DNA of 64,000 nucleotides from Linyphia triangularis (GCA_963978545.1 OZ021732.1:63216714-63280713), one strand, 5' to 3'. Shown: positions 1 to 12,519, counted from the first letter of the stretch. Numbers and translations: made by a program. The notes: a model not told the origin generated them from the sequence alone.

Positions 1-2767
1 GAAACTAATTTTTGCCGTATTGCCGTCTGTGCTTTAATTTTGTTTGAGTAGAAAGTTTCTTCGGAAATGAAACAGTTGGCAATAGTTTAAAGTAAACAAA
101 TCAAACTTTTAATGTGTTTATACCTCTTAAAAGAAAATCATCTTAAGAGATTAATACAGCAGATTAATACACAATACTAAAAGGATTTTTTTTAACTTTT
201 CGCACAACCCAAAGCCTTTAAAAAACGGAACAGATGTAGTATAGGACATTTGGCGATTTTTTTCATCTGGTGTTCAGAAAACTACCTCTGAATTAAAAAC
301 ACGATAACTAAAATAAAATTAAAACATAAATAATAAATGAAATTGAAATATAACTTAAAATAAAATCCATTGCATTTATCCGGGGGAAAAAAATGCCATA
401 TACAATCGCGCCAAAGAAATGTTCTATACTACATCTGTACCAAAAAAAAAAAAAAAAAACTTGCTTGCTATTCTTTCTGGGACAATACACTAAGAGAAAT
501 TGCCCCGGCAATTGAGAAATTCTCAGCCAAGGTGTTTAAGGTCAATAAATTGCAGCAGCTTCATGCCTCAGATTGCTCTAATTTGGTACTAATATAATCT
601 AAACAACTTTTTGCTAAGGATTCACACAAGAGTTGGAAGTTTTACAGAAACCCTTCTGCAATAAGAAATTTGTTTTGAATTGTGCTTAATTTGCCTGAAG
701 CCTTTTTTTTTTGTATTTTTCTATCAAAGGGACCATTGGTACTCCCAAATATTGTAGGGATTATGCACCAAGGTGAGTTTTGCCAATAAATGGCAGCAGA
801 CGACGCTTTTGAATAACAAGTGAACTATCGGTGGTTGCCATAATTTGCCGAAGTTTTATGTAAACAATTATTGGCATACAATCCGTACCGTAATTGGCAG
901 TACCAACGGCCCCATTTAAGCAATTAACGCTCAGATAATAAGAAAATCATTGTCATTACAGGGTGCCAACAAAAATTTATACACTTTGGTATTCACAAAA
1001 AAAATATGACCTGTTTGTGCATTTAAAAATTCCTGTTTTTACACAAATTTTTCCTTTTCCAATTTTGATAAAACTAAAACTGTCACCAAAATGTAGTTTT
1101 AGCGGTAATTATTAATAACAGTGTGCTAAAGCTCCTTTTTTCCTTCAGTTTCGTTTTTACCGAAAATGGTCCAATCCTTTTAAAAATTATTATTTGTTTG
1201 TTCATATTGATATCATTTATATAACAGTCACAAGTAGTGTCTATTATTTTATGGTGTTGATTTTGTAATAACTATTTAGTGTGTCCAGCCTAAAAGAGAC
1301 CCCACATTCAAAGAGAAACCACGTAATTTCCTACGTAATTTCAAATGATTGATTTCAAATTTTTGTTTTGAAAATAATGTAACGCCTCTTTTATGCTTGC
1401 CAACCTGTATGGTGACCTGAATTGTCAAATTCAAAGACCTATTATGCCACAACGGGTACCCAGCAACGCGGTTCCATGCAGCTAGTAATAATATATTGAC
1501 ATGATATTTAATTTTTGTTTGTATTCCTTGACGTTTAAAATTTTCTTTGATTATATTCGATGTGTTACTAAAATAACTGAAATTCATCTCAAATTACGCG
1601 ATGGTGTAAAGTATACTTATTGAAATTATATGGAAAATAAGATACTACTATGATTGGATTTGAGTACGTTTTATTTTCGTTCTCAACATTTACGCATTAC
1701 GTTCTCAGCATTTCTCTATGTTAAGAAAAAATTTAAAGTTAATAATATTTGTTTAACATGTTAATATATTGCTTGTCAGTTATTCACGATTCTATTGGGA
1801 TGATATTTGTTTAAAGTCATATTTCGGAAGCTCATCTTAAGTTGAACTCAATGAAATACCTTCGATTTTTAGTATAAGCAACATAATAAGCAGCATAATT
1901 TATTATAAGCAGTATAAAATCCTTGCTGAATAACGAAGGATTGATGTATGCTAAATTTATAATTTTAGATGCATTATATTTAAAAATAAAGTTAGAAATT
2001 AGAATAAAGATTTCTTTAATTTTTACTAACATGGTGATCCGTAATTGAACAATATATAAATAGAATGCAAATTTCTCGAAAAGTCATTACTTTTGATCAC
2101 TACCTTTACATTTTTAATTAAAACATTGAAAGTCTAAAATTAAAAAAGGGCTTAATTAGTGGAATCTTTAAAAATTGATTAAACAGTGAAAAAATAAATG
2201 AGTGCATATACAACGCTTTAAGCTCTTGGAAATCTTTATTTTCCTTTGTCGACTTTTTTCATCAAACACCACACGAAGTTTAAACATTGATTAATTACAT
2301 TATCCTTTGTGCAGGCTTGTCAGAACTTTGAACAGCTAAAATAATATACTCTTTTAAGAAAAATAAACGAATTTTAAGCTGTATGACACAATACACCTTT
2401 TTATTATTTATGTTTCATATTAAATTGTATAAAAGTATAGGTTATAGTTCTAAGATAGTCACTTTTTTTAGTTATGATATTTTTGATGAACAGTTGCATA
2501 TCGTAGCGAACACCTTAGTAGGCCATTGAAAAGGAACAAATATATATTTTGAAATTGACATAACGTTAAATTGCGCCTCATTCACAGTATTATTCACGAT
2601 GGAAACAGTTTTTACATCATCAATGAAGAAAAATAACGTAAGAACGCTAATAAGTTCGTCGTCATTGCATGCAAGTAATACTTACTTGGCAAGTAACTAA
2701 ATACCAACTATTTTTTCTCTTAAAGTACCTTTTCATTTACTAATTAACAAATTGTATTTATACACGT
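1..2767. other. AT-rich noncoding stretch
   Basis: No supported gene. It contains ordinary AT-rich sequence with short poly-A/T tracts and a slightly more GC-rich patch near 1400-1490. The short ORFs here have no recognisable protein features and no splice-site support. Confidence 0.5.
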
Positions 2768-3120
2768 TTTGGAACATGCTGAGTTAAAAAAAGTTGTCTA
2801 GAAAAAATTACGTGCTTATCTGTGTGTATATGTTTATCCGAGTTCAGCGTAACTCCCGAACGGATTGACCTCCGATGTAAAACTTAGGCATACGGATTAG
2901 TGGTGACCAGTCGTTAAGGTTTTCGTCAAAATCATGCATGCACGTAAGGTAGCTACGATTAAAAAATTTAAGTTTTCAACAATTGCAGGGAAAAAAAAAG
3001 TAGAAGAATGCCTTTTAAGGTCTGTAAACATTCCTACTTTCGGCATTTCCGTAGAAATGTGATAAAGCGTAAAAAGGTGAAAAACGAATGTCTTTCTCAC
3101 AGAGTCATCACCCATGAACA
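2768..3120 (+). repeat. Interspersed repeat family R2, copy 1
   Basis: This block matches, in reverse orientation, the block at 48785-49175. Shared landmarks are TCTAGAAAAAATT, a TGTGTGT stretch, TAACTCCCGAAC followed by a GA-C-T-CGATGT pattern, a TTCGTCAAAATC-type stretch, and AAAACGAATG near the far end. The two copies are clearly diverged, with indels. A weaker third copy may lie at 43740-43890. The family is not named. It could be a non-autonomous DNA element or part of a larger transposon. Confidence 0.6.
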
Positions 3121-3842
3121 ACAGTTTCTTCTCAGTAACACAGTATTTTTAAATAGCCAAAAAAGGACAATGTAATATTTTTCGTAGACCATATAGTCAA
3201 ATATATCGTTTTGGCAGTGTATTTTTATGTTTTCATCAACTGCCAAAAAGTTTTAACAATTTGATCAAAAGTAATGTGGTAATACTAACATCCCTAACTC
3301 TGAAGTTTCAAAAGAAATAAAATACAGTAGTAATTAACTCCATAAATATAATAACTGGCCATTTTTAAAAACAATGAACATTTGAAAATGAAATCGGTAA
3401 TTTATACCAATCCATGCAAATTTATATGCAACGAGCAGTATTAAGTGTAATTGAAAGTTGTGTCATGTTCCACACCCATAGTTTGTTTCTGCCTTAAAAG
3501 CTTGAGGCAAGACTGCCAAGGGAAAATGTAAAACATTAATTGGAGAGGTATGATAGATTCGCCTATGATTAGTTGCTAAACTCGTTCGTAACCTCGTCAT
3601 TCTTTCTTTCACTAAAACTTTGAAAGATATCCATTTTCTTATTAGCTTTGTTATTTGAATATGAACTAAAAAGTTTTTAATGAAATAAAATGATTTTATG
3701 TTACTTTTAGACTAGTAATGATAGAGTATCATAAACTAATATGATATTTGTATTATTAATTATGTTTTTACGTAAAGAGAAGGTTATGTATTATGGCGTA
3801 TATATATATATATTTTTTTTTTTGAAATTCAAAGTTTCCTAT

Positions 3843-4135
3843 ATTTACAAAAAAAAAAAAAAAAAAAATGTAGTTTAAATGAAAAAATATTTAGGTCTCC
3901 CGGAATGGACCTGAAGTTAGATAGTTTTTGTCAAAAACGAAGATTTTTAATTTTTTTTAAAAAGCATAAATATAAAGCAAATTTTTATTTTCAAATATAA
4001 AAATGTAAAATTTAGAATATTAATTAACAGCAATAAAAAAGTTATAGTTGCCATTTAATATTTGAGTTCCCCGGAATCTACATGAAAATTTTAATTTTTT
4101 TTTTTTACAAAATATGCATATATTTCGATTTTTGA
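3843..4135 (+). repeat. Left terminal inverted repeat
   Basis: Left arm of the element at 3843-5310, pairing with 5063-5310. It carries the landmarks CTCCCGGAATGGACCTGA and CCCCGGAATCTACATGAAAA. Confidence 0.65.
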
Positions 4136-5062
4136 CCAATTATTTGAATTAATTTCAATTACATAAGAAAATCGACCAAGTGCATCAAGAAATTGGATCA
4201 TCGAGGGTAATCATAACTTTCCTGAGAGGCAATTCGTTTAAATGAAGTAAACAAACAACTGCTTGTACTGGTTATTTTAAAGTATTTTCGAATAATGAAA
4301 TTAATCAATTAGAGACTTCAGTATGTCATGCAGTACCATCATAACCAAGACCTTGAATAGTTTTCTCATCAATGCATCTTTATTTCATAAATTGTAATGA
4401 TGATACTACGTTTCAACAGAGCCACTGTCGACAGTTGCGTGTACAAAATATGTTGAATATACTTCTTATACCAAATATACTTGTTCTTCTAGTTTATTTA
4501 TGCGACCACATTTACTACTTACGATTTCTATACTTATTGCTTCATTTTTTCGATTATATAAATAGAGAGAAAAATAGCTGAACTAATACTTTGATGATAT
4601 TTTATCCTTTCACGAAAAACATTCGATTTATCCATTATCGCCTGGTTTTCTAGTGTTACAACATATAAATCCCGCAAAAGAGCACTTGCTAATTGATCTT
4701 CGGCTCTAAGGGAAACTGCTCTACGGCACATGCTCTAGAAAAAAGAGAGTACATTTTGTAGCAGCCCTTGTTTCACTGAAATAAATAAACTTTATGGATT
4801 TACCTTGTGGAGGCATATAGCTACCAAGTTCACTTTCATCACTCGAACTTTGTGACATTGAATCATTTTCAATAACGTTACCTTCATGTCTCATACCTAG
4901 AGTCTTTGTTGGTTGGAGTCTCCAAGATAGTGCAGAAATGACATGATTCAACAAGTGAGTTTAGTATACGCCATTTCATAAATTGATATTCTCGATATTT
5001 CAAAATGCTGACTATACCTAGACTATAAATAAAATAATTGAAACTAACCAAAACAAAGAGGG

Positions 5063-5310
5063 TTAAAAATTGAAAAATGTCCATATTTTGTAAAAAAAAA
5101 TAAGGTTTTCATGTAGATTAAGGGAGACTTAAATGTTAAATGGCAGATATAATTTTTTATTAACGTTATGTAATATTATATACTTAATATTTTTATTCTT
5201 GAAAATAAAAAAATTGCTTTATAATTAAATTAAAAAAAAAAAAAAAATTCAGGTCCATTCTGGGAGGCCTAAATATTTTTCAATTGAACTAAAAATTGTT
5301 TTTGGTAAAT
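5063..5310 (-). repeat. Right terminal inverted repeat
   Basis: Right arm of the same element. Read on the minus strand it gives CCTCCCAGAATGGACCTGAA and later CTCCCTTAATCTACATGAAA, in the same order and spacing as the left arm apart from poly-A length differences. Confidence 0.65.
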
Positions 5311-7160
<1,850 letters not shown>

Positions 7161-7173
7161 TTTCCCCCTTCTT
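7161..7173 (-). promoter_or_regulatory. Polypurine tract
   Basis: In element sense AAGAAGGGGGAAA directly precedes the 3' LTR, the normal position of the plus-strand primer. It lies about 48 bases after the pol stop codon. Confidence 0.9.
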
Positions 7174-7220
7174 AAAGACTGCACGTCCCGGGCAGTGAAG
7201 TCCTTAAGAGGAAAGGCAAT

Positions 7221-10200
7221 TCAATCACTTCTACTATAATATGGGGCTAGTCTATTGTTATGTACAACTCTAGGTTTACAGGAGGGTGTCCGTTGAATCC
7301 TTACCACGACGTCGTTGATCTTCTTAAGAACCACATACGGCCCTTCCCAGTTCGTCTGGAGCTTAGGGGAGAGTCCTTTCCGACGTTTAGGATTCCATAA
7401 CCACACCTTGTCACCTTCCTGGAATGAACGTTTCGTGGCCTTGGCATCGTAGCGGACCTTCATGCGCTCCGTCATGATGTTGATTCTTTCTCTGGCGAAC
7501 CGATGTACGGCTTCCAAACGTGCCTGGAGATCATCTAGATACTGGACAGGCGAGGAAGGAGTGTCCGGTGGTCGTCCAAAGAGGAGGTCGCAGGGTAGTC
7601 TAAGGTCTCTTCCAAAAATCATTTGAGATGGTGTATAGCCGGTGGTCTCGTGAGTAGCACTTCTGTAGGCCAAAAGGAACAGTGGAAGTTTCTGATCCCA
7701 ATCTTGCTGGTTCTTGGAAACAAACAAGGAGAGATGATTCAGAATAGTTCTATTAAAGCGTTCGACCATTCCATCGGATTGTGGGTGCAGGGGAGTTGTA
7801 CGAGTCTTTTCCATGTCGAGCAAGTCACACAGCCCAGTGAAGACAGCAGAGTTAAAGTTCGTCCCCTGGTCAGAATGTATCAGCAGGGGTACGCCAAATC
7901 GGGAGATCCAGTTCTGTACGAGAACTTCTGCTACGGTTGTGGCTTCCTGGTCCGGAATCGCGTATGCTTCTGGCCACTTGCTAAAGTAGTCCATGACAAC
8001 TAGGATGTATTTGTTGCCATTAGTTGTGTGAGGTAGGGGGCCTAAGACGTCCAAGGCAATTCTTTCGAATGGTGCTCCCACGTTGTAACGTTGCAACTTT
8101 CCACGAGTTCGGGTCTTCGGTCCTTTCCGTGAATTGCATGCATCACAGGACTTGCACCACTTCTCCACGTCGGATTTTGCTTTGTCCCAGAAGAATCTCT
8201 CCCTGACTTTCTGAAGAGTTTTCGTGACACCAAAATGTCCTCCAGTAGAACTGCTGTGAAGTTCTTCTAGAACGTTGGTAACTCTAGAACTTGGAAGGAT
8301 TAATTGCCACCGGAAGCTTTTGCCATCATCAGACTCCCATCGACGGTAGAGTACTCCCTTCTTCAAGTGCAAAGAGTCCCACATAGCCCAATATCTCTTC
8401 ATTGTTGGGCTATAGCGTGCAATTTCCTGCCAACTGGGTTTTCCTGTAGCTGCTTCCATGAATTCAATTAGAGGTTTCAAGTCTTGATCTTCGACCTGAC
8501 TTTTTCGGACATTCTGGTCACTCCAAGGGTCCAAGTCTGAAGTAGTTGAGTTGGTAGTTATTTTCCGAACGGCCGATGTGTTAACCCCAAACTTAGACTC
8601 GGCATTGGAACAAAATCGACAGTTCTCCGGACATGGTCTTCTAGAAAGAGCGTCTGCATTCCCATGGAACGTTCCTTTTCTGTGATGGATATCCATGTCG
8701 TATTCCTGCAGGCGCTGAATCCACCTTGCTATTTGTCCCTCTGTATTCTTGAAATTCAGCAACCAAGTCAGAGACGCATGATCAGTTCTTAAAAGGAATT
8801 TTCGGCCGTACAAGTAATGATGAAAGTGCTCAACGGCTTTTACTATTGCCAGTAACTCCTTTCTTGTGACCCAGTAGTTCCGCTCGGATCTTGACAGGCT
8901 CTTACTAAAATAAGCGATGACTTTCTCCTGTCCTTCAATTTCCTGGGAAAGAACGGCGCCCACTCCCTCATTGCTGGCATCTGTATCCAAAATAAAGTCC
9001 TTGTTAACATCGGGAAAAGCCAAAACAGGCGCGGATGTTAAAGCGTTCTTCAGTTGATTGAAGGAGTCGTCACAGTCGGCAGTCCATAGGAACTTCTGCT
9101 TGCTCTCTGTTAGTCGATGCAAGGGTCTGGCGATCTTGGAGAAACCTTTCACGAATTTACGGTAATACGTGCACAGGCCTAGGAAGCTTCGCAATTGATG
9201 AACGTCTTGCGGTCGAGACCAAATTTGCACAGCATGGATCTTGGCTGGATCTGTGCTCACTCCATCGGATGAGATGATGTGTCCGAGATAACTGACTTTC
9301 CGCCTAAAGAGCTTACATTTTGATGGGCTAAGTTTCAAGTGGGCTTCCCTAAGCTTCAAGAACACGTTCTTCACATTTTGCAAGTGTTGATCGAAACTCC
9401 GCCCGGTGATGATGATATCGTCCAAATATACCAGACAGGTCTCGTAGGAAAGTCCTCTAAGCACAGTCTCCATTAGTCGCTCGAACGTAGCCGGTGCATT
9501 ACACAAGCCGAACGTAGCCGGTGCATTACACAAGCCAAACGGCATAACTTGAAACTGCCATAATCCTTGGCCGGTAGTGAAGGCAGTCTTCTCACGATCG
9601 TAGGGATGTATCTCCACTTGCCAGTATCCACTCTTCAAATCCACAGTTGAAAACCACTGGTTCCCCGATAGAGTGTCCAAAGTGTCATCAATCCTTGGCA
9701 GAGGGTAGCTGTCCTTTTTCGTAATTTCGTTCAGCTTCCGGTAATCCACACAAAACCTGGTGGAACCATCCTTCTTTCGAACGAGTACGATTGGGGAGGC
9801 CCATGGACTTGAGGAGGGTTCGATAACTCTATTATCTTCCATTTCCTGTAACAGTTTCCCGACCTCCTCTTGTTTTGCGAAAGGAAGTCTTCGAGGATGT
9901 TGTTTAATAGGTAAATGGGTCCCAGTATCGATTCGATGTTGAGTAAGCTCTGTTCTTCCTACATCTTTCGATGACATGGAGAAAATGTCTTGAAATTCTT
10001 TTATAAGGTTTCCGACAATCTTCTCTTGCCTTCTTTCCAACCGAGAGTCTTCGAGAAGCTGGTCCACTAAATCCGCGGGTGGTGCGGTCGGAAGCTCCTT
10101 CGATCCTCGTTCGATGCTTGTAACAGGTGTGCAAGTGGCAATTTCTTCTCCTTTCTTGATAACTCTCTTAGAATCACCGATGTTGGCCATTCTCACATGC

Positions 10201-10853
10201 ACCACCTCTTGAGAGAGATCCACAAGCGTCGCTCCTACTAGCTTTCCTCTCGGGACGCTATTCGCTGATGGGAAGTCCGTTACTCCAAATCGGAAGGCCT
10301 TCGGGAGCTCTGTTGAACCTTTTACAACCAAATCTGTCATGGAGGGGATGGTGATGTCTTCAAGAGCTACTATTCGATATGCACACGGCTCTTCCGAGTC
10401 CAAACCGAACAATGGAACTTCTTCTTTCCCTGTTTGAAGCTCGCCTTTCTCGAAATTCAAAGTAATTCCATTTTTCTTTAAAAAGTCCAATCCCAGAATA
10501 CATGAGTCAATAATTTCAGCGACGTAAACGGTGTGAGTGTAGGTGTGAAATCCAAAAGAGATGTTGACATTTAATTTCCCATGCACAGAAATTTTGTCAC
10601 CAGTCACAGTTTGTAGTGAAACTGAAGGCGCCGTGTAAAGAGGTTGGCTGTCCAGGCGCCGGGCTACATCCGTCCGTAAGATGGTTACATTTGCCCCTGA
10701 GTCAACTATTAGACGACAGGGAGTTCCATTGATCTTGCCCTCCACGAATAAACCATGGTTTCCTCCTTGAAGGGATGAGATGTGATAGAGGCTGAGTGGG
10801 GCACCACCTGCTCTACACGGCGACCTCCGCCTCGCGAGATAGCCGCTCTTTAG
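7221..10853 (-). CDS. pol: Pol polyprotein of the gypsy element (PR-RT-RNH-IN), made by -1 frameshift
   Basis: Encodes the enzymes for reverse transcription and integration. Residues are counted from the GTG at 10745 (1,174 codons to the stop). Aspartic protease: DSGA at 15-18 and ILGLDFL at 83-89. RT: roughly 280-460, with LKSGYWQV near 370 and catalytic YLDD at 440-443. RNase H: starts DTDAS at 587. Integrase: HHCC zinc finger (H830, H837, C867, C870), then D899, D959, E995 with the usual 35-residue D-E spacing. GPY module: around 1135. The frame is open upstream to 10853 but has no methionine before residue 136, which is past the protease. It is therefore probably expressed by frameshift from gag, not from its own start. 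Oddity: an exact 27-bp tandem duplication repeats FGLCNAPAT at 403-420. Otherwise it is intact. Confidence 0.96.
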   Translation of the reverse strand, partial: LKSGYLARRRSPCRAGGAPLSLYHISSLQGGNHGLFVEGKINGTPCRLIVDSGANVTILRTDVARRLDSQPLYTAPSVSLQTVTGDKISVHGKLNVNISFGFHTYTHTVYVAEIIDSCILGLDFLKKNGITLNFEKGELQTGKEEVPLFGLDSEEPCAYRIVALEDITIPSMTDLVVKGSTELPKAFRFGVTDFPSANSVPRGKLVGATLVDLSQEVVHVRMANIGDSKRVIKKGEEIATCTPVTSIERGSKELPTAPPADLVDQLLEDSRLERRQEKIVGNLIKEFQDIFSMSSKDVGRTELTQHRIDTGTHLPIKQHPRRLPFAKQEEVGKLLQEMEDNRVIEPSSSPWASPIVLVRKKDGSTRFCVDYRKLNEITKKDSYPLPRIDDTLDTLSGNQWFSTVDLKSGYWQVEIHPYDREKTAFTTGQGLWQFQVMPFGLCNAPATFGLCNAPATFERLMETVLRGLSYETCLVYLDDIIITGRSFDQHLQNVKNVFLKLREAHLKLSPSKCKLFRRKVSYLGHIISSDGVSTDPAKIHAVQIWSRPQDVHQLRSFLGLCTYYRKFVKGFSKIARPLHRLTESKQKFLWTADCDDSFNQLKNALTSAPVLAFPDVNKDFILDTDASNEGVGAVLSQEIEGQEKVIAYFSKSLSRSERNYWVTRKELLAIVKAVEHFHHYLYGRKFLLRTDHASLTWLLNFKNTEGQIARWIQRLQEYDMDIHHRKGTFHGNADALSRRPCPENCRFCSNAESKFGVNTSAVRKITTNSTTSDLDPWSDQNVRKSQVEDQDLKPLIEFMEAATGKPSWQEIARYSPTMKRYWAMWDSLHLKKGVLYRRWESDDGKSFRWQLILPSSRVTNVLEELHSSSTGGHFGVTKTLQKVRERFFWDKAKSDVEKWCKSCDACNSRKGPKTRTRGKLQRYNVGAPFERIALDVLGPLPHTTNGNKYILVVMDYFSKWPEAYAIPDQEATTVAEVLVQNWISRFGVPLLIHSDQGTNFNSAVFTGLCDLLDMEKTRTTPLHPQSDGMVERFNRTILNHLSLFVSKNQQDWDQKLPLFLLAYRSATHETTGYTPSQMIFGRDLRLPCDLLFGRPPDTPSSPVQYLDDLQARLEAVHRFARERINIMTERMKVRYDAKATKRSFQEGDKVWLWNPKRRKGLSPKLQTNWEGPYVVLKKINDVVVRIQRTPSCKPRVVHNNRLAPYYSRSD
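9482..9535 (-). repeat. 27-bp tandem duplication inside the RT domain
   Basis: 9482-9508 and 9509-9535 are identical. In protein this doubles a nine-residue segment (FGLCNAPAT) of the conserved RT motif that lies before YLDD. Family members normally have one copy. The duplication keeps the frame. Confidence 0.97.
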
Positions 10854-12229
10854 TTTAAATGCTGAGGTTCGGACGAGGGTCTGTCCCCTCTCCTGTCCAA
10901 TTCAGGGCAATCACGTCTGAAATGTCCTTCCTGGTTGCAGAGCCAACAAACCACTCTAGTTTTTCGATTACTTGAGCCAGGAATATTTCTCATAATTCGC
11001 TCCATCTTGTTTTCCAGTTCTTGAAACTTCTTCGTGAAAAGTTCAGAGGAATCGTCTGCCAATGTTCCACGTACGAAACGCCGATCTTTTCTAGAAGCTT
11101 GCTGTGCGGCTTCTACTCTCATGGCATAGACGAGGGTGGACTTCAGATCTTTGCTGTCTGACATCCTGGTAGCTTGCTGTATGTCGGGATCTTTGATGGC
11201 ATCCACGAAATACTGAAGAGACAGGTTATCTCGTACGTCCGAGGGACAGTCTGGGAAAGCGAGGAGCGACAGTCTTTCTATATCCGATGCCAATTCTTGA
11301 AGAGTTTCATTGGCCTTCTGCTGTCTCACTTTCAATTGCAGTCTGTTGTAATCCTTTAGATGCTGCTCCCCAAACCTTAACTCCAACGCACTTGTCAGCG
11401 CCACGAATTCTCCCCGCTTCTCTTCAGGTAGCGTCTGTAAAATGTCAGCAGCTTCACCTCGAAGAGATGCCGCGAGATGGAATGCTTTCGAAGTATCGTC
11501 CCATCCATTTGCAGAAGCAATCATTTCAAACTGCGTTTGATAAACGCGCCAAGACGACCTCCCATCAAAAGTTGCCACTTTGATGTTGGAACGTGGCGCA
11601 ATGAATGGAGTGGAAACATTATCCCAATTAGGCGTTGCAAAGGTTACAGCTTCGCGAGCTTCCATTTTCCGTAGTCTTTCTTCTACAGCGTCATGAAACT
11701 TTGTCTGCTCCTCCTTCAAGGTGGAAACTTTGTCTCCTAAGTTGTTCACTTTGCCGTTAAACTCCTCAAACTTTTCATCAACTTCCTTCCTTACTGCATT
11801 GAACACTTCTTCTTTCACGGATTGCAGAACATTTGAGGTAGTTTCGATTATGGTTGATTCCACCATTGAGGCTAGCTCTATCTTCATTTCTTCTTTGATT
11901 TCATTCACTGCTGCAGATGTTGTTTCACACTTGGCGGCTAAAGATTTAATGTCCGACGATGTTGCTTCTTGGCTGGCGGCGATTGCGGCGGCAAGTTCGG
12001 CGTTAGTCGTTTCTTGGCGGGTTTGACCAGCGGCGATTGTAGCGGCGAGTTCGGCATTTGTCGTTTCTTGACGGGCTTGACCAGCGGCGATTGTAGCGGC
12101 GGTTGATTTTTGTCCGGCTTTTATTTCGGCGATTGTAACGGCGGTTGATTCTTGTCCGGCTTTTATTCCAGCAATCATTTCCATCAACTGCTTCATTTGG
12201 TCTTCCATCATTCCTCTAGTCGTCGGCAT
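10850..12229 (-). CDS. gag: Gag polyprotein of the gypsy element
   Basis: Structural protein that packages the RNA and forms the particle; 459 residues. The N-terminal third is rich in Ala, Gln, Thr and Glu with tandem units of the type AAGQxRQETTNAELAA, followed by a long predicted coiled coil. The middle carries the capsid-like region (FDG-SSW-VYQTQFE near 220-235, then the LRGEAADIL segment). The C-terminus has one zinc knuckle, CWLCNQEGHFRRDC (CX2CX4HX4C, residues 428-441). The ATG at 12227-12229 lies only about 14 bases after the primer binding site, so the leader is very short. The stop overlaps the frameshift site. Confidence 0.95.
   Translation of the reverse strand: MPTTRGMMEDQMKQLMEMIAGIKAGQESTAVTIAEIKAGQKSTAATIAAGQARQETTNAELAATIAAGQTRQETTNAELAAAIAASQEATSSDIKSLAAKCETTSAAVNEIKEEMKIELASMVESTIIETTSNVLQSVKEEVFNAVRKEVDEKFEEFNGKVNNLGDKVSTLKEEQTKFHDAVEERLRKMEAREAVTFATPNWDNVSTPFIAPRSNIKVATFDGRSSWRVYQTQFEMIASANGWDDTSKAFHLAASLRGEAADILQTLPEEKRGEFVALTSALELRFGEQHLKDYNRLQLKVRQQKANETLQELASDIERLSLLAFPDCPSDVRDNLSLQYFVDAIKDPDIQQATRMSDSKDLKSTLVYAMRVEAAQQASRKDRRFVRGTLADDSSELFTKKFQELENKMERIMRNIPGSSNRKTRVVCWLCNQEGHFRRDCPELDRRGDRPSSEPQHLN
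10853..10859 (-). promoter_or_regulatory. -1 ribosomal frameshift site (U UUA AAC)
   Basis: In element sense the last gag codons read CAT TTA AAC TAA. This gives the canonical X XXY YYZ heptamer TTTAAAC in the correct gag phase, directly before the stop. The pol frame is exactly -1, and its first codon after slippage is CTA. GC-rich sequence follows within about 10 bases, with short stems possible such as GGCGG/UCGCC. Known biology: UUUAAAC is among the most efficient eukaryotic -1 slip sites. Function here is inferred. Confidence 0.8.
11979..12180 (-). repeat. Tandem repeats in the gag N-terminus
   Basis: Units encoding AGQxRQETTNAELAAxIA (18 residues, 54 bp) are repeated twice almost exactly, and flanking shorter units share AGQ-STA and TIA motifs. 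The result is an extended, probably helical segment whose copy number could vary between elements. Confidence 0.75.
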
Positions 12230-12244
12230 TCAAAATTACAATAC

Positions 12245-12260
12245 CCCACTTCTGACACCA
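12245..12260 (-). promoter_or_regulatory. Primer binding site, tRNA-Leu type
   Basis: In element sense TGGTGTCAGAAGTGGG begins one base after the 5' LTR. It is complementary to a tRNA 3' end CCCACTTCTGACACCA, which matches the acceptor end I recall for animal tRNA-Leu(CAA). The match length is 16 bases. Confidence 0.85.
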
Positions 12261-12512
12261 CTGTTATGAATTTTTCCGCTGAGGCAATGATGGCACAGTT
12301 TTCACGGTTTAAAAGTATTTATTCTCTCTTCAGAAAACTCACAAAAATCTATTCACAGGCAACAGTTTAACTACTCTCAAGCTTCAACACAAGCTTCAAC
12401 AAAAATAACTTCGAATTCAGCGATTATACAAGCGCACTCCAATAGGTCAACAAAGCGATCAGCTTTCAACGAAATCCGAAGTACATCTGAAAACTTTCCC
12501 GTTCTCCAGTCA

Positions 12513-12519
12513 TTTTATA
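12513..12519 (-). promoter_or_regulatory. LTR TATA box
   Basis: TATAAAA in the element direction, inside the 5' LTR and downstream of the HSE motifs. The only base differing between the two LTRs (12512 against 6944) is immediately next to it. Confidence 0.6.

Larger units (their letters stand above)
3843..5310. mobile_element. DNA transposon remnant with long terminal inverted repeats
   Basis: The ends at about 3843-4135 and 5063-5310 are long inverted repeats of each other, diverged and with length differences in A runs. The tips are ATTTAC and GTAAAT. Matching internal landmarks include AGGTCTCCCGGAATGGACCTGA against its inverse-strand counterpart near 5251-5271, a GCCATTTAAT segment, and a segment ending CTACATGAAAA. 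The roughly 930-bp interior holds two short minus-strand open frames (4721-4954 and 4534-4731). They encode a Ser/Asp/Glu-rich stretch and a segment of mixed charge, neither recognised. No clear target duplication was seen. Superfamily is unknown; the element is probably a decayed or deleted DNA transposon. Confidence 0.65.

Noticed and set aside
4534..4954. Two-exon minus-strand host gene using the donor at 4803 and acceptor at 4735
   Set aside because: Phase is broken (a stop follows at once), and both frames lie inside a transposon with long inverted repeats.
7623..8233. Short frames on either strand within pol, and others at 9760-10134 and 11174-12026
   Set aside because: Shadows of the gag and pol genes in other frames.
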